From Candidatus Zixiibacteriota bacterium (lineage in GTDB: Bacteria > Zixibacteria > MSB-5A5 > GN15 > PGXB01), in NCBI GenBank assembly GCA_030642025.1, contig DAOWOO010000023.1:1-9958 (forward strand): DNA of 9,958 nt, read 5' to 3'. Shown here in pieces: positions 1-7,534 of the stretch. Made by a program: the position numbers and the translations under genes. Position 1 is the stretch's first letter. Each line of letters begins with the position of its first letter. The notes under the pieces are model-generated. The model saw only the letters and a program-made list of their open reading frames with translations, was not told where the DNA came from and searched no databases.

Positions 1-43
1 AATGGTTTCAGAGTGCAACTGCCGACAGCCGAAATAAAATAGG

Positions 44-700
44 TCAGCCTGACAACCCGTCGAAAATAACCGCCAGAAGACCTTTAATATAATCATCCCG
101 GTCTGACATACTTTTTTGATCTTTCCCCAGCGACATATCTTGAAAAATACCGACGAGGATCTTCAGAAAGATGCCGGCAATCATTGACTTCTGAGCGCCG
201 GCTCGGATTTCTCCGGTCTGGACAGCGCGGCTGATGAATGACTGAAAATGTGATAATTGCATCTGTCTGACAGTTTCACGGAATTGCTCGGAATATTCAT
301 GGCTGTTCTCAAATAGCATCTTAAGCAGGAAATCAGATTCAGCCTTCGAAATATCAGTATAATCAAGATGCGCATTGATATATAATTGCAGCCGGTCGCG
401 GACCCGCACGGCATGCTCATGCTGAAAGTAATCGTCCCAATGCTCTTGGTAATTATCCAGAAATACCTCGACGGTAAAAGCGAGGATATTTTCCTTATGG
501 GTAAAATACTGGACCAGCGAACCCTTGGAGATTTCCGCTCCGCAGGCGATTTCATCGAGCGACACCCGGTCGAAAACGCTTTTGGCAAACGCCTCTAAGG
601 CTGAGTGATATATCGTTTTCTTTTTATCGGGAGCGAGCTTGCGGAATGTTGCCGTGACAATCCCGCTTTTTTCCAGTTCAATAATCAGGTTTTCGTTCAT
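44..700 (-). CDS. TetR/AcrR-family transcriptional regulator
   Basis: A 218-residue protein with the TetR layout: an N-terminal helix-turn-helix at about residues 28-75, then a variable helical ligand-binding and dimerisation region. The HTH is seen in VSLDEIACGAEISKGSLVQY (residues 46-65) followed by FTHKENIL, the typical ending of the TetR DNA-binding domain. About 25 residues precede the first HTH helix, and FRKLAPDKKK just before it resembles the lead-in of many TetR proteins, so the start at 700 is plausible. An AGGA Shine-Dalgarno sequence lies 9 bases upstream (710-713 on the minus strand). The gene is divergent from ino1 and has a near-consensus promoter in the shared gap, so it probably represses itself and perhaps ino1; that is inference. 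The ligand cannot be told from the sequence. Family assignment is firm, target is not. Confidence 0.9.
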   Translation of the reverse strand: MNENLIIELEKSGIVTATFRKLAPDKKKTIYHSALEAFAKSVFDRVSLDEIACGAEISKGSLVQYFTHKENILAFTVEVFLDNYQEHWDDYFQHEHAVRVRDRLQLYINAHLDYTDISKAESDFLLKMLFENSHEYSEQFRETVRQMQLSHFQSFISRAVQTGEIRAGAQKSMIAGIFLKILVGIFQDMSLGKDQKSMSDRDDYIKGLLAVIFDGLSG

Positions 701-736
701 ATAGTGCTATCCTATTAATACTGTCTATTTGGTCAT

Positions 737-764
737 ATATAATAGTGTGTGAATATAATAGTGT
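737..764. repeat. 12-bp direct repeat, candidate operator
   Basis: ATATAATAGTGT occurs twice, at 737-748 and 753-764, identical and spaced 16 bases start to start. The first copy covers the -10 box of the TetR promoter and the second runs from its spacer into its -35 box. A repressor bound here would block that promoter. TetR proteins usually bind inverted repeats, so a direct repeat may instead be two half-sites or partly a by-product of AT-rich promoter sequence. Confidence 0.45.
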
Positions 765-767
765 CAA
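739..767 (-). promoter_or_regulatory. sigma70-type promoter of the TetR gene
   Basis: On the minus strand a perfect -35 box TTGACA (762-767) is followed by a 17-base spacer and the -10 box TATTAT (739-744). Transcription would start near 732, giving a leader of about 30 bases before the TetR start codon. Both boxes overlap the direct repeat described separately, which fits autoregulation. Seen directly; activity is inferred. Confidence 0.7.
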
Positions 768-775
768 CTTTTTTC

Positions 776-804
776 TTGTCGGATTATAATTGGTTGTATA
801 TATT
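776..804 (+). promoter_or_regulatory. candidate ino1 promoter
   Basis: TTGTCG (776-781) and TATATT (799-804) are separated by 17 bases and lie 36 bases before the ino1 start codon. A perfect TATAAT at 785-790 is an alternative -10 box but has no good -35 partner. A strong Shine-Dalgarno sequence, AAAGGAG at 824-830, sits 9 bases before the ATG at 840 and fixes that start. TTGGTT (790-795) and AACCAA (817-822) could pair into a weak hairpin just before the ribosome binding site. Confidence 0.45.
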
Positions 805-839
805 GTGCACTTTGAAAACCAACAAAGGAGTGTTTTAAC

Positions 840-2054
840 ATGGGCAAATTAAGGGTAGCCATAATCGGCGTCGGCAATTGCGCCTCATCATTCGTGCAGG
901 GAGTGGAATTTTACAAGAAAGCCACAGAGGATGATTCTATCCCCGGCATAATGCATGTCAACCTGGGCGGATATCATATCAACGACATTGAATTCTCGGC
1001 GGCCATTGATATCGACAAAAACAAGGTCGGCAAAGACCTCTCCGAGGCGATATTCACCAAGCCGAACAATACTTACAAATTCTGCACCGTCCCCAAAAGC
1101 GGCATAACTGTGCAGCGCGGTATGACGCACGACGGATTGGGCAAGTATCTCTCCGAGGTTATCGAAAAGGCCCCCGGCGATACGGTCGACATTGCCAGAC
1201 TGCTGAAAGAGACCAAAACCGATGTGGTCGTAAATTATCTCCCCGTCGGTTCCGAGGAGGCGACCAAGTGGTATGTCGAGCAGATACTTGATGCCGGTTG
1301 CGGCTTTGTCAACTGCATCCCGGTTTTTATCGCAAGGGAAAAATACTGGCAGAAACGTTTTGAGGAAAAAGGTCTGCCGGTGATCGGCGATGATGTCAAG
1401 TCCCAGGTCGGAGCCACAATCCTGCACCGGGTGCTGACCCGCCTGTTCCGCGACCGCGGCGTCAGGGTGGATCGCACCAGTCAGCTCAATGTCGGCGGCA
1501 ACACCGACTTTTTGAATATGCTTGAGCGCTCGCGCCTGGAGTCCAAGAAAATATCCAAGACCAACGCCGTAACCAGTCAGCTCGATTATGATATCGGCAA
1601 GAGCAATATTCATATCGGTCCGTCCGATTATGTCGAGTGGCTGTCTGATCGCAAATGGGCCTATATCCGGATGGAAGGGACCACCTTCGGTAATGTCCCG
1701 CTCAATGTCGAGATCAAGCTTGAGGTCTGGGATTCGCCCAACTCGGCCGGTGTGGTGATCGACGCTGTCCGCTGCTGCAAGCTGGCCCTGGATAACGGGC
1801 TTTCCGGCGCCATGGAAGCGCCCTCATCATATTTCAAGAAATCTCCGCCGGTGCAGTACACCGATGAGCAAGCGCGGCGGATGACCGAGGAATTCATTCT
1901 CAAGTACGGATGGAAACAGTCCAAGCCAACCAAACGTAAATTAACGTTGAAGGCAAAAGCCGAAACGAAAACAGCTAACCGGATGAAAAAGACGACGGCC
2001 GCGAAAGCGAAACCGAAAAAACGCGTTACGCGGAGAACTCTCCTGAAAAAGTAG
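840..2054 (+). CDS. ino1: inositol-3-phosphate synthase (Ino1) with basic C-terminal tail
   Basis: Converts D-glucose 6-phosphate to 1L-myo-inositol 1-phosphate in the cytoplasm using NAD+, the committed step to inositol. The 404-residue protein resembles the short prokaryotic Ino1 class of about 360-370 residues. It begins with a Rossmann NAD-binding motif, GVGNCASS (residues 10-17), and keeps family blocks including VVNYLPVGSEEA (about 130-141), GDDVKSQVGATILHR (183-197), GGNTDFLNM (219-227) and the late domain EVWDSPNSAGVVIDAVRCCK (295-314). The enzyme core seems to end near residue 360. Residues 361-404 add a tail with 14 Lys and 5 Arg plus many Ala and Thr, like an H1-type histone tail; this is unusual. 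The gene is divergent from a TetR gene, has its own Shine-Dalgarno sequence, and is followed by a strong terminator, so it is probably transcribed alone. Confidence 0.93.
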   Translation: MGKLRVAIIGVGNCASSFVQGVEFYKKATEDDSIPGIMHVNLGGYHINDIEFSAAIDIDKNKVGKDLSEAIFTKPNNTYKFCTVPKSGITVQRGMTHDGLGKYLSEVIEKAPGDTVDIARLLKETKTDVVVNYLPVGSEEATKWYVEQILDAGCGFVNCIPVFIAREKYWQKRFEEKGLPVIGDDVKSQVGATILHRVLTRLFRDRGVRVDRTSQLNVGGNTDFLNMLERSRLESKKISKTNAVTSQLDYDIGKSNIHIGPSDYVEWLSDRKWAYIRMEGTTFGNVPLNVEIKLEVWDSPNSAGVVIDAVRCCKLALDNGLSGAMEAPSSYFKKSPPVQYTDEQARRMTEEFILKYGWKQSKPTKRKLTLKAKAETKTANRMKKTTAAKAKPKKRVTRRTLLKK

Positions 2055-2084
2055 TTTCCAAACGATCATCCGCAGTATACATTG

Positions 2085-2120
2085 AAGGCGAACAGTAAAA
2101 CTGTTCGCCTTTTATTTATT
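2085..2120 (+). terminator. intrinsic terminator after ino1
   Basis: A perfect 12-bp stem, AAGGCGAACAGT (2085-2096) paired with ACTGTTCGCCTT (2100-2111), closes a three-base AAA loop and runs into a T-rich tract (TTTTATTTATT). This is a textbook Rho-independent terminator for ino1. The A-rich 5' side could also let it work in the reverse direction. Confidence 0.9.
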
Positions 2121-2138
2121 CTATTTTGTCGGTGAAGT

Positions 2139-2762
2139 ATGGCAAGAAAAGGACTGTTTGTAACATTCGAGGGAATTGACGGTTGCGGTAAGACCACCCA
2201 GCTTGGACTATCCGAGAAATATCTTAAGAAAAAAGGTTGCCGTGTAACCGTCCTGCGTGAGCCGGGTTCGACTCCGGCATCTGAAAAAATCAGAAAGATT
2301 CTTCTGGATAAGAGGCTTGCCATAAATCCGATCTCGGAACTCAATCTCTATATTGCCGCCCGCGCCGAACTGGTGCGGGAAATTATCCGCCCCGCTCTGA
2401 GACGAAGCGAAGTTGTTTTGTGCGACCGGTTTTATGATTCGACAGTCGCCTATCAGGGGTACGGCAGGGGAATTGACATCCGGCAGATAAAACGCCTCAA
2501 TTTACTGGCGGTCGGCGACACCCGGCCAGATTTGACCTTTCTGGTTGATATCGATTATAAAACCTCGCTCTTGCGCCGCAAAAAAGGCGAAGACAGGCTG
2601 GAATCCGAATCCCGCGCCTTTTTTAACCGGGTCCGGAAGGGTTTTCTGGAAATCGCCCGAAAGGAAAAACGCCGTATCCATGTTCTTGACGGACGAAACT
2701 CAGTTGAGGAAATCTTTGAAGAGGTTAAAAGGTGGCTTCATCGACGCCTGAGGGTTCAGTAG
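2139..2762 (+). CDS. tmk: thymidylate kinase (dTMP kinase)
   Basis: Phosphorylates dTMP to dTDP with ATP in the cytoplasm, essential for dTTP supply. The 207-residue length is normal. Visible motifs are the P-loop FEGIDGCGKTTQ (residues 10-21, Lys18), the REPGST segment (40-45), the substrate-binding DR motif in CDRFYDSTVAYQG (95-107) and a basic LID region LLRRKKGEDRLE (144-155). The lack of a basic residue inside the P-loop together with basic residues in the LID matches the E. coli-type (class II) enzyme. The start codon lies only 18 bases after the ino1 terminator and has a weak Shine-Dalgarno (GGTGA), so the promoter of this unit is unclear. The gene overlaps the next one by 31 bases, suggesting coupled translation. 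Confidence 0.95.
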   Translation: MARKGLFVTFEGIDGCGKTTQLGLSEKYLKKKGCRVTVLREPGSTPASEKIRKILLDKRLAINPISELNLYIAARAELVREIIRPALRRSEVVLCDRFYDSTVAYQGYGRGIDIRQIKRLNLLAVGDTRPDLTFLVDIDYKTSLLRRKKGEDRLESESRAFFNRVRKGFLEIARKEKRRIHVLDGRNSVEEIFEEVKRWLHRRLRVQ

Positions 2763-4330
2763 AAAAGGCCATTGCAAATTCCTCCCGCCGGACCCTCCGC
2801 TGGGCGCTTTCATTTTTCATTGCCATCGTTGTCATAACATCAGGATTGATATTTTATGTTCTCCGTGAACCGAATCTATACTACCCCCTGAGATTGACAT
2901 CGTCGCTCGAGTTGATTAGATTTTTCAAGCCGGAATCGTATCAACCAGACCGGCTTGTAAAACAGGCCCGTGAAGCGGTCTTTGACATGCTCGACCGATA
3001 CTCCGGCTACCTGGAACCGCGCGAGCTGGATCGTGTAACCGAGGAATTCTCCGGATCATACGGCGGAATCGGGATTACCATTGTCTCTCATGACGCCGGA
3101 CTGATGGTAATGTCGGTGCGCGAGGACGGCCCCGCCGGGCGGGCCGGGATGCTGACCGGCGATATTATTCTAAGAGCGGACACGATCAATCTGGCCGACA
3201 TCAATGCTCACCAAGCAACCTACGTTCTTCGTGGCCCGGAGGGAAGCACTCTCGATTTGTTGGTAACCCGAAACGGCATGGCCGATACGTTGAAATTCAC
3301 CCTGACCCGCAAAAATCTGAAACTGATACATATCCCCTTCGCCGGATTGACCGCATCGGGAGTCTTCTACGTCCGCATCCTTGATTTCGAGGGCGGCGTT
3401 ACCGAAGAATTGAAGGCGGCGCTTGATTCTCATCTCACTGAAAAAACCACCGGCATTATCATTGATCTTCGCGGCAATACCGGCGGCCTGTTAAATGAAG
3501 GTGTTTCGGTGGCCAATCTCTTTCTGGATGAGGGGCATCTGATTGTCGGCACCAAGGGTCGTTCGCGCTGGCAGGAAACCGCTTATTACTCAACCGGAAT
3601 CGATCTTACCTCCGGCCTGCCGATGGCGGTAATTGTCGACCGCGGTTCGGCCTCGGCGGCGGAAATAATGGCCGGGGCGTTAAAATATATCGGACGAGCA
3701 GTGCTGGTCGGTGATACCACTTTTGGAAAAGGGTTGGTGCAGGAATACCGCGGCCTCGGCGATGGATCGGGAATTAGATTAACAACCTCGCGATATTTTT
3801 TCGAGGGAGGGATATTTCTCAATGATCCGGAGTCCGAGGTAATCGACAGCGGCGGCGGTATCGCCCCGGATTATTATATTGAGACCGCTGACCGAGACCT
3901 GTTTTTACGCCAATTGAGAAATTCTCTTTTGATCCGCGATTTCGCCATGGAATATCAGGACGAAATACTTCTTAACTCGAATATCACCAAAGCCTCACCT
4001 GGGTGGTTTGAGCGCTTTATCGACTATGCGCACGAAAACGGTTTTATATATAAATCGGGAATTACCGAACTGGCCGAACTTACCAAAGATATGGCGATAT
4101 GGCAGAACTGCGGCAAAGAAACTATTGAGGCGGTCGACCATGTTTACAGTATCGCCAGAAAGGACGACAGCACGAGATTTTATACATATCGGGAAACCAT
4201 CGTCCAGTCGCTCCACCGCATGGCGGTTGAGTATAAATATGGTCTTTCCCGGGCATACCGCGATGCCGTTTTGCCCTATCGTCCGGATATTCGTCTGGCC
4301 GAGGAAATATTAATCGGGCCGATGCCATGA
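2732..4330 (+). CDS. S41-family C-terminal processing peptidase with PDZ domain, membrane-anchored
   Basis: A Ser/Lys-dyad protease of the CtpA/Prc family that trims or degrades periplasmic and envelope proteins. In order: a short cytoplasmic N-terminus, one membrane segment (about residues 24-44), a small helical stretch, a PDZ domain (about 105-192) with SYGGIGITI and GPAGRAGMLTGDIIL, then the S41 core with the substrate-site block IIDLRGNTGGLL (243-254). The nucleophile is Ser308 in GSASAAEI and the base Lys333 in FGKGLVQ, spaced 25 residues apart as in E. coli Prc. A roughly 130-residue helical C-terminal region follows. The start is a GTG inside the 3' end of tmk (31-base overlap), and the stop overlaps the next start as ATGA. 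The substrate is unknown. Family call is secure; the exact subtype (CtpA-like) is inferred. Confidence 0.92.
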   Translation: MASSTPEGSVEKAIANSSRRTLRWALSFFIAIVVITSGLIFYVLREPNLYYPLRLTSSLELIRFFKPESYQPDRLVKQAREAVFDMLDRYSGYLEPRELDRVTEEFSGSYGGIGITIVSHDAGLMVMSVREDGPAGRAGMLTGDIILRADTINLADINAHQATYVLRGPEGSTLDLLVTRNGMADTLKFTLTRKNLKLIHIPFAGLTASGVFYVRILDFEGGVTEELKAALDSHLTEKTTGIIIDLRGNTGGLLNEGVSVANLFLDEGHLIVGTKGRSRWQETAYYSTGIDLTSGLPMAVIVDRGSASAAEIMAGALKYIGRAVLVGDTTFGKGLVQEYRGLGDGSGIRLTTSRYFFEGGIFLNDPESEVIDSGGGIAPDYYIETADRDLFLRQLRNSLLIRDFAMEYQDEILLNSNITKASPGWFERFIDYAHENGFIYKSGITELAELTKDMAIWQNCGKETIEAVDHVYSIARKDDSTRFYTYRETIVQSLHRMAVEYKYGLSRAYRDAVLPYRPDIRLAEEILIGPMP

Positions 4331-4992
4331 CTTCCGAAAAACCGATAGTCTTCTGCGATTTTGACGGCACTTTCTCAGAAAAAGATATTGGTCACAGAAT
4401 TTTCCGCCACTTCTCCGGAGGGAAAAATCTCGAACTCGTAAGAAAATGGAAAGATGGGCTGATTTCATCGCGCGACTGCCTTGAAAAAGAGGCGGCCATG
4501 ATTGAAGTAATGCCCGACCAACTGTATCAATTCATTGACCAATTCCAGCTCAGGGAAGGCGCTGTCGAATTCTACCGCGAATTGAAACAGAAGGACATAC
4601 CGTTTTACATCATCTCAGACGGCGCAGATATCTATATTAAATATATGCTGGATAAAAACGGCCTGGCGGAGATTCCCTTCTTTTCCAACAGGGTTACAAT
4701 CGACGGCAATCAATACCGAATTGAATTTCCGTATGATAACAATGGATGCACTCGATGCGGATCCTGCAAGGGAGCGCGTATTCAAGATATAGTCGGACAG
4801 AATCGACCGGGTGTCGAAATAATATTTATCGGCGACGGCCTCTCGGATATCTGCGCTTTGCCCGAAGCGGATACCATCTTTGCCCGCGGAGATCTTCTTG
4901 AATTTTGTCAGGCAAAAAATATCAATGCTATTGAATATAATAACTTTTTCGATATATTAAATAAACTAAAGGAATCCGGCAAACTTCCCTGA
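4327..4992 (+). CDS. MtnX/PHOSPHO1-like HAD-family phosphatase
   Basis: A 221-residue HAD phosphatase. Motif I is CDFDGTF with Asp11 (nucleophile) and Asp13, motif II is Ser97 in IISDGAD, motif III is probably Lys148, and motif IV is GDGLSD with Asp170 and Asp174. The overall pattern is that of the MtnX-like family (2,3-diketo-5-methylthio-1-phosphopentane phosphatase and relatives). No methionine-salvage genes are nearby, so that specific reaction is not supported here; a small sugar, serine or inositol phosphate is possible but unproven. Residues 141-148 read CTRCGSCK, a CxxCxxC cluster that could bind a metal. It overlaps the protease stop codon by four bases (ATGA), a sign of translational coupling, and sits 38 bases before the nucleotidyltransferase gene. 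Confidence 0.85.
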   Translation: MTSEKPIVFCDFDGTFSEKDIGHRIFRHFSGGKNLELVRKWKDGLISSRDCLEKEAAMIEVMPDQLYQFIDQFQLREGAVEFYRELKQKDIPFYIISDGADIYIKYMLDKNGLAEIPFFSNRVTIDGNQYRIEFPYDNNGCTRCGSCKGARIQDIVGQNRPGVEIIFIGDGLSDICALPEADTIFARGDLLEFCQAKNINAIEYNNFFDILNKLKESGKLP

Positions 4993-5030
4993 AACAGGGT
5001 ATCCGATCTTCGGGTAAAACGGAGTGCATA

Positions 5031-6857
5031 ATGAAGGCAATAATCATGGCAGGCGGTTTCGGGACCAGGCTTCGCCCCCTGACTATAAATCTCCCCAAGC
5101 CGATGGTCCCGATCGGGAATATCCCGATGATGGAACATGTGGTCAATCTTCTCAAGAAAAACGGTTTCGACGATCTGGTTTCGCTTCTCTTTTTCCAGGG
5201 CGATGAAATAAAAAGCCATTTCGGTGACGGGCACAAATTCGGCGTTAAAATGGAATACCTTCAGCCGACCGATGACTATGGCACAGCCGGGGCGGTGCGA
5301 TGTGCCGACGATTTTATCGATGATACCGTTCTGGTTATTTCCGGTGATGTCTTAACCGATTTCGACCTGAGCAAAGCGGTCAGATGGCACCGTGATAAAC
5401 ATGCCGACGCCACCATCCTCCTGACTCGTGTGGAAAACCCCCTGCCTTACGGTATTGTAATCACCGATGATGACGGCCATATCGTGCAGTTTCTGGAGAA
5501 ACCATCCTGGGGTGAAATGTTTTCCGATACGATTAACACCGGAATATACATTTTGGAACCTCATACTGTCCGGCTGATTCCGCCGTCCACCAATTTTGAT
5601 TTTTCCCAGAATCTTTATCCTTTGATGCTGTCCAAGAAAATGGGGCTTTACGGTCTTATCATGGACGGGTACTGGAAGGATGTCGGCAATGTTGACGAGT
5701 ACACCCGCGCCCATACCGATCTGTTGAGCGGGAATATCAATCTTGATTTGGGCACGGAGAAAAGAAAAGTTGGTGATGCCGATCTTTTTGTCGGCCGCAA
5801 TGTGCAAATCGGATCCGAGGTTGAATTTGGCGGAGTGATTGTTCTTGGTGATGATTCGCTTATTGCCGACGGGGTCAAAATTACTAATTCGGTTATCGGG
5901 CCGAAGGCGAGGATCGGCGAAAAGGCTTCAATCGGACGCTCGGTGATCTGGCCCGATGTTATTGTCGGCGCCGAGTCCCACTTGCAGCAATCAATTGTCT
6001 ACACCAACTCACATATCAACAAAAATGTCGCTCTTCTGGATAATGTAATTGTCTCCGATGGCTGCAAAGTCGGCAATGGCGCAACGGTAAAAGCCAACTG
6101 CAAAATATGGCCGGGGAAGACGATTGATGACGGGGCCATTGTTTCCGCTTCTCTGGTCTGGGGCGATAAATGGAACCGGGAGCTTTTTACTCAATCGAAG
6201 GTGAGCGGCCTGGCCCTGACCGAGATCACTCCGGATATGGCGGTCAAGCTGGGGGCGGCTTTCGGCGCTTTTCTCGGAGCCGGTAAGCAAGTAATAACCA
6301 GCCGGGATGCCTCGGATACATCGCGCCTTCTGAAACGTGCGATGATTGCCGGTTTTCTGGCGGCCGGAGTTGATGTCGATGATATAGAAGTGATGCCTCC
6401 GCCGGTAGTCCGGTATGCCCTCAGAAACGGAACCTATGCCGCCGGAGTGTATATCCGTCACAATCCCAGCGATTATCGCACAATTGATATAATTGTTTTC
6501 AACGGCGACGGCCTTGATATGCCGACCGCCAAGTTGAAGAAAATCGAAAGAATGTTTTTCGGCGAGGATTTTCGCCGGGCCAGCCTTGGCGAAATCGGCC
6601 ATCTTGATATGCCGGCCGGTGTTCTGGAAAATTACCGCGAAGATTTTCTAAGAGCTATGGACTCGGAAATAGTTAGTAAGGCCGGTTTCAAGGTGGTCAT
6701 TGATTATACTAACGGCGGCGCGTCGGAGGTTTTCCCGACTCTCTTTTCCCAGATCGGGGTCAATTTGGTAGCCCTCAACGCCTATGTCGATCCGCGGCGG
6801 CTGTCGCTACATCCCGAGAACGCGCCCAGTCAATCGTTCAGTTGTCGTCGATTGTGA
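5031..6857 (+). CDS. mannose-1-phosphate guanylyltransferase-like fusion, N-terminal part (ends by frameshift)
   Basis: The first 608 residues of a fusion that should be about 832 residues long. Residues 1-235 are a sugar-nucleotide transferase with the signature AGGFGTRLRPLT (7-18), the KPMVPIGN block (23-30), SGDVLTD (104-110) and EKPSWGE (156-162). Residues about 250-385 are left-handed beta-helix hexapeptide repeats. From about 395 a phosphomannomutase-like domain begins. The predicted reaction is NTP plus a sugar 1-phosphate, probably mannose 1-phosphate, giving an NDP-sugar for glycan synthesis; glucose 1-phosphate is an alternative. At the PMM phosphoserine loop (TASHNP in true enzymes) it reads YIRHNP, with Arg476 in place of the serine. 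The frame is lost near 6815-6830, and the last ten or so residues are out of frame. GGAG lies 8 bases before the ATG. Confidence 0.88.
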   Translation: MKAIIMAGGFGTRLRPLTINLPKPMVPIGNIPMMEHVVNLLKKNGFDDLVSLLFFQGDEIKSHFGDGHKFGVKMEYLQPTDDYGTAGAVRCADDFIDDTVLVISGDVLTDFDLSKAVRWHRDKHADATILLTRVENPLPYGIVITDDDGHIVQFLEKPSWGEMFSDTINTGIYILEPHTVRLIPPSTNFDFSQNLYPLMLSKKMGLYGLIMDGYWKDVGNVDEYTRAHTDLLSGNINLDLGTEKRKVGDADLFVGRNVQIGSEVEFGGVIVLGDDSLIADGVKITNSVIGPKARIGEKASIGRSVIWPDVIVGAESHLQQSIVYTNSHINKNVALLDNVIVSDGCKVGNGATVKANCKIWPGKTIDDGAIVSASLVWGDKWNRELFTQSKVSGLALTEITPDMAVKLGAAFGAFLGAGKQVITSRDASDTSRLLKRAMIAGFLAAGVDVDDIEVMPPPVVRYALRNGTYAAGVYIRHNPSDYRTIDIIVFNGDGLDMPTAKLKKIERMFFGEDFRRASLGEIGHLDMPAGVLENYREDFLRAMDSEIVSKAGFKVVIDYTNGGASEVFPTLFSQIGVNLVALNAYVDPRRLSLHPENAPSQSFSCRRL

Positions 6858-7528
6858 AATCCCTGAATGCCGATATCGGCTTTATGCTGAACCCGACCGC
6901 CGAAAAACTGACCGTGGTTGACGAAAACGGTAACTTGATCGACAGCCAGTTGTTGCTTTTAATCGTTACTCACCTGTTTTTGTGTACCCACAAAGTCAGG
7001 CGGATTGCCGTGCCGGTGGCGGCCTCAATGGGTGTCGATGAGATTGCCTCCCGTTACGGTGTCGAGGTGATCAGGGTCCGCAACAATCATCTGGCCATGA
7101 TGGAAGCTTACCAGAACGCCGGGGTTGACTTTGTCGGCGGAACCCTGGGCGGGTTTATATTTCCCGATTTCCAGATGGGTACCGATGCTATGATGGCTAT
7201 TGTCTATATTCTGGAAATGATGGCCAGGGAAAATGTCAGGCTGGGCGATATACGCGGCAAATTTGAACATTATCTACGCAAGCAGATAACAGTCCCCTGT
7301 CCCTGGTCCAAGAAAGGCCAGGTTCTGCGCAAGCTTATCACCAGTACCGACGAAAAGGACCGTCAGCTTATAGATGGAGTCAGAATCTTTGAAAACGGAG
7401 GCTGGGTACTGGTCGCTCCCGATAATCTAACCGCCGCATTTAATATACTGGGTGAGTCGGATTCGGCAGAGTCTCTGGATAAAATGGTCAATCTCTATAA
7501 AAACCTTGTCGAGGAGGCTCAGAACTGA
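6842..7528 (+). CDS. C-terminal part of the PMM-like fusion domain, separated by a frameshift
   Basis: This 228-residue ORF continues the PMM-like domain of the preceding ORF in the -1 frame, overlapping its end by 16 bases. The TTG at 6842 is only a nominal start with no convincing Shine-Dalgarno; in this frame the homologous reading extends upstream (AQSIVQLSSIVKSL) past the TTG, so it is a continuation rather than a separate gene. One extra base near 6825 would give a single product of normal fusion length. Hexomutase sites are missing: the metal loop DGDxDR is replaced by LNPTAEKL (residues 16-23), the GExSGH sugar loop by GGTLGGFIFP (99-108), and the C-terminal phosphate loop SGTEP by the PDNLTAA region (193-199). 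The domain is therefore probably structural or regulatory rather than a mutase. Confidence 0.8.
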   Translation: MSSIVKSLNADIGFMLNPTAEKLTVVDENGNLIDSQLLLLIVTHLFLCTHKVRRIAVPVAASMGVDEIASRYGVEVIRVRNNHLAMMEAYQNAGVDFVGGTLGGFIFPDFQMGTDAMMAIVYILEMMARENVRLGDIRGKFEHYLRKQITVPCPWSKKGQVLRKLITSTDEKDRQLIDGVRIFENGGWVLVAPDNLTAAFNILGESDSAESLDKMVNLYKNLVEEAQN

Positions 7529-7534
7529 TAAAAA

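Noticed and set aside
888..1613. Long open frame of 241 codons on the minus strand inside ino1
   Set aside because: It lies fully opposite a clearly conserved enzyme and its translation shows no recognisable domain; it is a shadow of codon bias in ino1.
6009..6602. Minus-strand open frame of 197 codons opposite the nucleotidyltransferase fusion
   Set aside because: Same reason: the plus-strand product is recognisable throughout, and the reverse translation resembles no family.
6822..6830. Programmed -1 ribosomal frameshifting in the fusion gene
   Set aside because: The site GCG CCC AGT is not a canonical X XXY YYZ slippery heptamer, and re-pairing after a -1 slip would be poor. I see no obvious stimulatory hairpin just downstream. 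A one-base indel explains it more simply.
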